A DNA stretch of 64,000 nucleotides from Inonotus obliquus (lineage: Eukaryota; Basidiomycota; Agaricomycetes; Hymenochaetales; Hymenochaetaceae), in contig JAJHTX010000003.1 of assembly GCA_032164295.1 (NCBI GenBank), positions 3,348,001 to 3,412,000 of the forward strand, in the 5' to 3' direction. Both the position numbers and the translations under genes were made by a program. This document shows positions 56,133-64,000 of the stretch, piece by piece. Numbering within the stretch: position 1 is the stretch's first letter; each line of letters begins with the position of its first letter. Under the pieces are notes generated by a model that ran no database searches, was not told where the DNA came from, and saw only the letters and a list, made by a program, of their open reading frames with translations.

Positions 56133-57982
56133 CTAAGCTTGTTCGTTATGAAGTGTGTAAGGAGGCGGCACGCTGCGCGTCATGACACTCATCGAGTCGA
56201 ATGAAGGCCTTGAACTGCCCATAACGGAAAGCTCGACGTCCAGCGCAGTCAAGTTTGATGACTGGTGCCCGACAGTAACATTATTTTCCAGAGAGCCTTC
56301 TGTTTCCTTCCTATCAGTACGAAAACTCTTTCGTGACAGTCGAGAACTTGTTAGGCGCTTCCCCGATCTACGTTTCTCTACCTTGAATATCGACAATGGA
56401 GGCAATGGAGGCAACGGGGGCAAAGGTGGTAAAACTGGCAAAGGAGTAGAAGAGATTGAAGGCGCGGAAGTAAATTCACCACTGGTGAGACTTGGTTTCG
56501 GAACGAGCTGCGCATTCTGTGGACGAGCGACGGTTGCCGTAGCGACGAAGAAAGGAGTGAAAGGAGTAGCTGGTGTAACTCCCCGTTCCTCCGCTGTTCG
56601 CATAGCCGAACTATCGCCGAAGTTGTAAAGAGGTAACAGCGCTGACTGACGAGTGTTTACTTGAAGCTTGGGCCGACACGGGTGAGGCATTTGCGATGGT
56701 CTTGTCGGTGAAAGAGGACCAGGCAGGAATGATAGTCTGCTTATCCTCGTCCCGCTTCCGTCAGATGCAGCGTTTGAAGAAGACAATGTTGCGCTGACGC
56801 TCTTCCTGCTCCCTGACTCAAGGTCCAGGAAACAAACCCCCTTCTCGGTACCGGTTGGCGTTTTGTCTGAGGTACGGCTGCTGGTGTATCCATACGCAGG
56901 TGGGAGCGACAAATGCGGACGTGGCTTCCAGCTGTCGCTCTGTGTTGGCGACGGTGTGCTTTCTCCATACCGGGTCTCTTGTGATTCGACTAGGACTCGT
57001 ACATGTGGAGACGGTGACCGACGACTAACGGTAGCCAAATAGCGTCGTCGACGGAAGAAATAGAAAGCAAGTGCACATAATAGTGCAGCAATCAGAATGA
57101 CAGAGACCGCGATTCCAGCCACTGCGTCTGGCTTAAGGTTTGACGAGGCCGCCTGAATTGGTGAAACTGATACTGTGGAGGAAGCCGCAGTCGTGGATGA
57201 GGGGACTACCGTTGTGCTCATTGTTGCACTGCTGAAAGGAATGGTAGTGGAGGGTTGCCTTGAAAATAAAGGAGATAAATCAACATGTGCTACCAATTTT
57301 ACACATCTATCCACAGAAATACTCACACTGCACGAAAGTTGCCTATGGCTAAGTGGTCAAAGTATACATAAGAAAGTGGTTTGAATCCGCCCGCACCAGG
57401 ATTGGGGTTCATGTTTGCCGACCATCCAATCGATAGAGTGTGAGCGACCTGAGGATTAAGAGTTGTATGGTTGATAAGCATGTAAGGATGTAGAGAGCTA
57501 CCGCCAACTCCTGTCGATGTATTGACGATGACTAGAACGTTGTCTATTTGGACAACCATATTTGCTCCATCTGTATCGAGAAGGCCGTAAATCTCCAGAC
57601 TCGACCCATAGAACGAGAATGACAGTGATGTTCTAAACAAGCAAGTTCGATTCCAACAGGGGACTTGAACGAAAATTAATACTCACTGGACATTGTTGTG
57701 CATGCTACCCGGTCCGACTGTCGTCTTAATGATAGTACCGTTGGGTAAAACAGTATCCCACCTGAGCAAAGTATGTCAACAAGGGTACCTCAAGTGATTT
57801 CGACTAACATACCAAGCTCCGGGGCATATTGCAACGTCTGAGCAAAACGCAGGCGAGTAAGCTATTTGAGGGTCTGAATTCGCGATAATGGTCTTTGGTG
57901 GTTGACCGCTCTGACCCCAGGCAATGTCTATGAACGTCAAAATAATCAAGGCCACCAGGGTCAAAAAAGTAGCAAAAGCCAT
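56133..57982 (-). CDS. Secreted single-span membrane protein with Pro-rich tail
   Basis: Unknown function. The start at 57980-57982 gives a signal peptide (FLTLVALIILTFIDIAWG). Ectodomain: IIANSDPQIAYSPAFC, WDTVLPNGTIIKTTVGPG, then SLSFSFYGSSLEIYGLLDTD and HTLSIGWSANMN with VYFDHLAIGNF, a beta-rich pattern. Then a Ser/Thr stalk, one helix (AGIAVSVILIAALLCALAFY) with FRRRRY on the cytosolic side, and about 270 residues of disordered tail with LPPLPPLPPLPPL (56395-56440) and a final SVPPPYTLHNEQA. The signal, beta domain, stalk, helix and P-P-x-Y ending parallel the protein at 3805-5297. At least three introns (near 57290, 57650, 57790). Confidence 0.8.
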
Positions 57983-59092
57983 CGCTGTCCAGAACGTGTA
58001 TGCAAGTTGCGAAACTTAGAAGAAAGTGAAAGTTGCAGCGCTGCGCCGCTATCAAAAGGAAGAGAAGATGGTAGACCGTGATGGAATAGAGGGAGAGGGG
58101 AAATCATGGCTAAAGTGCACTCCGTTTGTTAAGTAAAGTCGACCAACCTTCCGAACCACGCAGAGATTGGACTGAAAACCGACCTTCGAAGAAGACAAAG
58201 GCATCGGTCTTTTCCCCATGAAAAACAGGGCCACGAAACAATAATATCCTAATTAAGAAAGTTAAGTCTGAATTAGGTAGTAGAGTGTATAATCGCGGAG
58301 ATCTATTGTGTTACCGCATCTTCGACCGCGAGGACCCACATATCCCGTCAGTGGCATGGCCAAAGATAAACAAGAATAATCCAACAAGATTGTAAAGCCA
58401 CCAGCCACCTTTTTGCTTGGCCGTTTACTCCCAAGCAACAGGTACTTTTCAAGAGTCAAATGTGCAGGTAGGAAGTGGTAACCCAACTGGAGTTTTAGCG
58501 AGTTTGAAATTCGAAGTTGCACGTAACCATGTTCCTGAGTTAGGTCGACGGGTAATTGGTTGTCGGCAAAGGTACGTTGCTGCTGTCAGAACACATGTTA
58601 CGCGACGCACCTCTCCGTTTCTCCCAGGAAATGCCAGGCCCATGCCAAGCAGCCAAAGTAGTCTTCGTTGTTTTGAACATTAGGCGATTCTCCAAAAAGA
58701 GTAAATCAGCGACAACACGAGGAATCCCCGTCATCTGCACATATTGCTGAGGTTGTGCTATAAGGCGGAATGAAACGCTGAAATAGTGAAGTATCGGAAA
58801 AGGGATACCACTAAATCTCTTGAGCAAGTACGATCATTCCGCATCACAAAAGAGAAACAAATTACAGAAACCGAGTCGTTTCAAAGGACGCCACCGTGAC
58901 GAGTAAGAGGGGACTTGTGAACAGGACCTTTACGTAGTGATTCTGTCGTTGCGAAGCCATCATCAAAGGTCTTTGTTTATCAATCGTTTGATTGTCGAGG
59001 TGTTGAGGAATTGGGTGGAGATTTAGACAGAGTATCATATTCTTTCAAACCGGAAACAAAGTACACAAGACGGAGAGCAACGTAACGAGACG
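57983..59092. other. Intergenic, nothing recognised
   Basis: 1.1 kb between the start of a minus gene and the stop of COQ6. Several frames of 60-90 codons on both strands (58260-58830) lack domains and splice support. No tRNA-like or repeat structure seen. Confidence 0.4.
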
Positions 59093-61110
59093 CTACCGCC
59101 GTTCCATTGATTCGGAAACACTCTTCAGGCCAGCGGAAATGGTACCTTCGAGTGTACGTCTGACCAGCTTTGCGGCGTCGACGAGTCCGCCCGCGACTTC
59201 TACCCCGGTCGCCGCAGCTGACCAAGGCGAGATAGTTTGTCCTCCGATTCGTTCGCTCAGCGACCCTGGGCTACTTCCCGCAGATAACATGATGGCTGCT
59301 TTGAGAGCGTCTAGCTCATTCGCGACTTCGAGACCAACAGAACGTGCCCAAACTACAGGCGGGAGCGTTGTGCTATAGAGCTTGTGTAGCTTATCGACAA
59401 CGGACAGAAGCTTGTGGTTCTCAAAGTATCGAGAACGAGAGTAAGGCAACAACGCCGTTCGCGAACCTGAATATAGTCTATCAACATAAATGCGTAGATG
59501 GGAAGATTGCACCAGCCTACCTATGTCTCCACCGACGAGCACGGCACCGTTTATCGCGTCAGCAAGCGCTTGCGCATCCCCTAGACCCATGTTTAGCCCT
59601 TGACCCGCTAGAGGGTGAGTGGTATGGGCAGCGTCCCCAAGTAATGCAGTACGAGCTCCGCGCTCGTCGTCCCCAATATACGAGTCCGCATGGCTCAAGC
59701 GCAAAGGGAAAGATGCAACAGTTCCCGGTTGAATGGACTTCACAACAGGTGGGACCTGCTCTACATCATTTGCGGGAATTCCCACAGCATCAGAAGGGTA
59801 AGACGAATAAGCCGAATACTGGTCGATACTGTGCGAACGCTCGCGCCACCGGATCTCCTCCAAGATCGACTCCGGAGTGAGGTTTTGTTGTTCCTCCAGA
59901 ACGACGCGATGCAGGTGCCGAATGGATGCTTCAGGCAGTCTGAAAGCAGCATTGATAAGGTGTGCAAGGACCTGGGAATCCACACTCGTAAGAGCCGCGG
60001 CAAGCGCTGGCTTTGTCGACCAAACAAACGAAGACGCTGTTGTTGATAATGGTAGAAATGCTATAGGGCCTGTCGGAAGGAACCGTTGGTATGCTGTTGT
60101 ATTCGGATTCTGAAGACCATCTACACGCGGAGTATGATGGAGAGTCGCAACGATAGCTCGCGCATCATATGCCCAGCCATAAGACTCTATACCAGCGTAC
60201 TTTCTGACTGGTGAATTTGGACCGTCAGCTCCGACCTAAACGAACATGAGGTTATTGAGAAACCCAGACACGAGAATTGGCGCGACTAACAAGCAATCTG
60301 GCACGAAGAGCGCCACCGGTTGACGTATGGACAATGGGCCATCCACCATTTTCGAAATCCTTCTCTATGATATTGACTTTCGTATTATCGATTATTTCGA
60401 CCCCACCAGTACTTTCCAGAGTATTGATGAGTGCCCGTTGGAGATTCAGATTCTCAGTCATGGTTGCCATATAAGGCGGGCGTTCATCCCCCATTGAGAT
60501 CCCGACTTCACTTGCATTGAATGTGATAGAGGCATCAGAGACACCATCCCATACCTATAAAACCGAGATCACTTGAGCTAAACTGACCGCGAAAACAAAT
60601 CAAAATAAAGTCAGGCTACCTGCATCTCCTCAATGCGCGTTACCCGAGACTCGTCCACTTTGTCCCACGCACCGGTGCCTATCCGTCCCTATAAACCATT
60701 TCGTCCATATTAACAAAGTTATTTGCGTACGTGAAAGAAAACTCCTCGACGCATTCGTCAGAGAGCTGACGCGGTTCGAGAACGCGTCCTCTGGCATGTT
60801 CCATTGGCGAACGCGGTCCAAATCTCCCGCTTCGATGAGCGCAATGCGCAGAGACTCTCGAATGGGCTGATGAGAGACTAATGTGTAAGATAAGCTGTTG
60901 CACTTTATGCAGTCCGCGTGTTTACGCACCTAGCGCGTTTGCAAACGCGAGTCCAGCTGGTCCACCGCCAACAATAACAACGTCACAATTTTGGACATCG
61001 GTTTTTGAGGCTATTGTCGTAGCGCGGCGTCTTATCGATAGCGGCGTCTGATGTCGAGCACATCCAGAGAGCTTCAAGAGTGACTTTCTGGTTGAAACTA
61101 TAGGACGCAT
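59093..61110 (-). CDS. COQ6: Coq6, ubiquinone biosynthesis FAD monooxygenase
   Basis: Coq6 hydroxylates the C5 position of the ubiquinone ring precursor in mitochondria as part of the CoQ synthome. The start at 61108-61110 gives an Arg-rich presequence (MRPIVSTRKSLLKLSGCARH), then CDVVIVGGGPAGLAFANALG (Rossmann G-x-G-x2-G for FAD). Next SNRVSSLTNASRSFL, MATMTENLNLQRALINTLE, ARLLVGADGPNSPVRKYAG (the second FAD motif, G-A-D-G-x-x-S), and RTALLGDAAHTTHPLAGQGL with NMGLGDAQALADAI (third motif, G-D-A-x-H...P-x-x-G-x-G-x-N). Exons near 60490-60240 and 60240-59090; about five introns. Intact, usual length. Divergent from TRM82, 185 bp between starts. Confidence 0.93.
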
Positions 61111-61295
61111 TTCATTGTCAGTGTAAGAGTTTGCGTCGATCTCATGTCGTCCAACTGAGGCAATGCAGTGATCGGCGCAATTTTTCCTTCAATCCGAGAA
61201 GATTCCAACTTCCAAGTTCCCGCATCTCTAAACTCTGGAAAATTAGCCGCTTCAGCTAAACGCTAATGGAATAGGCAATATTGTGAGAGTAAACG

Positions 61296-63367
61296 ATGCA
61301 TACATACGCACCATACTCGAAGGTCTTTCCTCACGACATACATTCCGTTGTCGTCACACCGAATGGACACATCCAAGTCCTGGACTCATCGTGAGTATAC
61401 AGGATGATCTACTTTCCGTGAGGGCTGACAAGAACTATAGAACAGGATCAGTCATACACTCGACATCTTCGAGTACGGAACTGACTGACAAGGTGCAGAA
61501 GTCAGGCGAAGTCGTTTCTGCTGCTGTCGATGACGGCTTCAAGTATCTTGTCACCGCAACTTCTTATAAGCACATTAGAGTGTGGGAGATCGATGGGTTG
61601 ACTGTTGTGAGCGAAAGGCGAGTCCTCTACTCCACTCCTTATAGGGCCGGGGTTTGTTAACATTAGATTTCCTGGTAAATTTAGGGAAACACCAAAAAAG
61701 CCAATAGACGTCTGTTTGACGCGTGATGGGCAAACTATTCTGGTTTCTGATAAGTTTGGGGATGTCCATAGGTACATTTTGTTGGTGTATGTACACCTGG
61801 CCTTAATTACCGACCATTCGCTTCACAGGTACCCATTGCGAAGCTCTCCTGCCAACGAAGTCCAAGCACAGGAAAGTACTTCGACCCCAGGTAGTGCGGT
61901 AACAAAAGGAGCTAGAAAGCGAATTGCGGATGAGACTCTGCTTCTAGGACACGTATCTCTATTAACTACGTTACTACTATCTAAAGACGAAAGGTACATC
62001 ATAACGGCAGACAGAGACGAACACATTCGCGTTAGCTGGTACCCCGAAGCATATACCATTGAGAGCTACTGTCTCGGGCACAGAAAGTCGGCGCTTGCAA
62101 CTTAATCGGATAAAATCACATTACTGAGTGCTAACTATACAGATTCGTTTCCGCCCTTCACATACCAACCTGGGACCCTTCGCTACTCATCTCGGGTGGC
62201 GGCGATCCAGAACTCAGAATATGGAACTGGCTGGAAGGAAAACTCCTTTCTGAGGTACCAATATCAGACGTTGTTATGCCATTCGTGAAAGTGGTCCGCA
62301 AGAAACCTGGGCGAGGGGAAGATGAAAGTGACGGTGAGGGGGAGGGAGGTGCTTCAAAGGGTGGTTCAAGGGGCAGACGACGAGGTAGGAAGAAGCGGAA
62401 AGGGAAGGAAGAAGCCGAACATGACGAAGAGTCTGGCGGGGAATTGCAAGCTGTGAAAGACGACGCAAAAGACGATATGCAGATAGACGAACCGCCTGAA
62501 GGACCTGAAGCTACGGAGAAGCCCGAATCAGGATTAACAACCAAACTCCCACCTTCTGAACCATCTCCCCTCCTAGCCATTCAAAAGATAGCAACGATCG
62601 AATCAGGATCAAAGAAGTTCTTGATCTTCTCCGCTCACGGGTGAGCTAAAGGCGCTACTCTCCCTTTCTCCACCGACTAATTTTTTCCGCAGTGCAACCG
62701 CATTATTCTATTGCAAGTTCCCGGAACTTACGAGTTCGCCTTCATCTCCGGTTCAAGTCCGATACGTCACCCTCGAGCAGCCCATTTTGGACTTCGCTCC
62801 TTGGCCCAGCGAAGATGTAATATGGGTTTCTGTTGACGGCAATTGGTCAGATTCTACTTCGATAAATCAACGCGGAGCGAAGTTTGTGAAAACCATCATG
62901 GTTGTTGATGATGAGGTGAGCAGATGTGCATTCTGCCTTTGTGAAGGGTCTTCTTGAACAACACCTCCGAAGCTCGTTCTGCGTGACGACGGCACGCACC
63001 AGAGCTTAGTAAATTCATTAAATTCAAACGGTCGAATTGAAGGTATGTCGCATCGTCCTTGCTGGATGAGCAATTGTTCATTGAAATGATAGCATTACCA
63101 GAATCGCTCAACAGCATCGATTTATACTCCGCACTTATTGTCCTCCCAAAGAACGTCGACGTTGAGCACAACGCCATGGATGACGAAGCTCTACTCTCCG
63201 AAGCTACTGCCAATAAACTCAGCGGAAAGGAATTGGGACGACTACAGACGAAGAGGGCAGTCCTTGCTTTGCAAACGGGACAATCAAGCAAACGGGAACA
63301 AAGCGATATATCTGAAGATAGAACTTTAAAAAGGCAAAAGAGTGGAAGTGAAGCTGAGGCCGCGTGA
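61296..63367 (+). CDS. TRM82: Trm82/WDR4, tRNA m7G46 methyltransferase WD40 subunit
   Basis: Non-catalytic WD-repeat partner stabilising Trm8 for N7-methylation of tRNA G46. The start at 61296 gives MHTYAPYSKVFPHDIHSVVV. Blades: SGEVVSAAVDDGFKYLVTAT with SYKHIRVWEID; PIDVCLTRDGQTILVSDKFG followed by DVHR; LLGHVSLLTTLLLSKDERYI with ITADRDEHIRVSWYP and SYCLGH (the conserved Trm82 segment); SALHIPTWDPSLLISGGGDP with LRIWNW. A long acidic/basic insert (62290-62530) precedes KIATIESGSKKFLIFSAHG. The tail carries LGRLQTKRAVL and is charged. Seven or more exons, small introns with standard sites (for example GTATGT near 63042). Confidence 0.88.
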
Positions 63368-63485
63368 ATGCATTGTACGCGTTTCTACATAACAGTGGTG
63401 CTTGAATGTATACTACACCTACTTGGTGACTCCTCGAACACCTTCCAAGCTAAATCATTATACAGGTGGCAACGATGCGACCTAC

Positions 63486-64000
63486 TTACCACCCTTTCCA
63501 TCCTCCATAAATAGGTGAATGATTAAAAATCACGTCGAGCGCTCCTGGATTTGGATTCGTATCCGCAATACGAACATCAGAATGCATCAAGAGTTCCTTC
63601 CAAATTGCCGGCCTCAAAACCGGTACACCGGCCGGACTGTGTCGTCCCTTTCCGGTGATGATCTGCGTGTGCTTCGCCCCTACCATTCTGCAATAGTCCA
63701 GGTGCAGTCGCGTAACCGCCGAGGCATCACTCACTGAAAGAAGGTGGAGATCCAGTCTGGCAAGGCCTGCAACTGTTTCTGTATCATACAGTGGATTCGT
63801 GTGTCCGAATGTCATGCGGAACGACGAATCTTTGCGTCTTCGGGATTCTTCCATGATCTTCATCCTGAGCATCAGATGTAGCGATTGAACAAGAAGAACT
63901 CCAGGAATCGCAACCTTGCACGTTGCGCATACCGACACCACCATTCGTGCCGAACTCCATGTCTTTCTCCGCCATCGACTCAACTGGCTCGTTGCATAGA
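63486..64000 (-). CDS. Smr-domain protein, 3' part, cut by window edge
   Basis: Smr domains bind or cleave nucleic acids, for example in ribosome quality control. Seen: RLDLHLLSVSDASAVTRLHL (the D-L-H-x-L start of the fold), then KHTQIITGKGRHSPAGVPVL with RPAIWKELL (I-T-G-K-G-x-H-S-x-x-G hallmark) and NPGALDVIF, ending IYGGWKGW at 63486. Upstream, SMAEKDMEFGTNGGVGMRN and MKIMEESRRRKDSSFRMTFG lie in different frames joined by an intron near 63860-63915. The N-terminal part lies beyond the window. Confidence 0.8.
   Translation of the reverse strand, partial: YATSQLSRWRRKTWSSARMVVSVCATCKVAIPGVLLVQSLHLMLRMKIMEESRRRKDSSFRMTFGHTNPLYDTETVAGLARLDLHLLSVSDASAVTRLHLDYCRMVGAKHTQIITGKGRHSPAGVPVLRPAIWKELLMHSDVRIADTNPNPGALDVIFNHSPIYGGWKGW

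Noticed and set aside
58262..58827. Overlapping 60-95-codon frames on both strands
   Set aside because: None shows a motif, and their mutual overlap suggests chance frames.
1..64000. CRISPR arrays, tRNA or rRNA genes
   Set aside because: No regularly spaced repeats of that type, and no tRNA-like box A/box B pairs or rRNA segments were recognised; the genome is eukaryotic.

Overview
The window is a piece of a filamentous basidiomycete genome, most likely an Agaricomycete. Genes carry many short (about 45-75 nt) GT-AG introns. It holds a DUF6533 seven-helix membrane protein and two secreted single-span proteins of a type common in mushrooms. It also holds a Crinkler/RHS-like P-loop gene and chromodomain-bearing Gypsy retrotransposons. 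Coordinates of multi-exon genes run from start codon to stop codon; exon joins were made by eye.

Layout. 1-13 kb (all minus): 5' part of a serine carboxypeptidase, a DUF6533 protein, a secreted single-span protein, the exocytosis factor Sec1 and a GPI-anchored chitin deacetylase. 13-17.5 kb: an apparently broken Crinkler/RHS-like ATPase gene whose header is separated from its body by a 1.05-kb terminal-inverted-repeat (TIR) element. 17.8-33.7 kb: a nest of LTR elements. A decayed chromovirus (A, plus) was hit by an almost intact close relative (B, minus), by a GGTACC-rich insertion and by a solo-LTR-like element carrying an ORF; B itself holds a diverged solo LTR. 34.4-37.2 kb: a second copy of the TIR family, containing a small long-TIR element, which contains another ORF-bearing solo-LTR-like element. 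37.6-64 kb: compact conserved genes, namely a GT61-like glycosyltransferase, TOR kinase, a Rom2-type Rho GEF, Erv1, an adenylate-kinase-like P-loop protein, a second secreted single-span protein, Coq6, Trm82 and the 3' part of a Smr-domain protein.

How they fit: Sec1, chitin deacetylase, Rho GEF and TOR touch exocytosis, wall modification, wall-integrity signalling and growth control. Erv1 and Coq6 are mitochondrial. Nothing suggests an operon-like cluster.

Most interesting: (1) two solo-LTR-like insertions (31498-33112 and 34829-36395), each with a 5-bp target duplication, a TATAAATA box, and an intact sense ORF upstream of that box; the two proteins share a C-x2-C-anchored motif and I do not recognise the family. 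(2) The chromoviruses show an 11-nt match between the predicted RNA 5' end and the primer-binding site, the hallmark of Tf1-like self-priming. (3) Two independent LTR insertions fall 6 nt apart at the same point of pol in two different copies.
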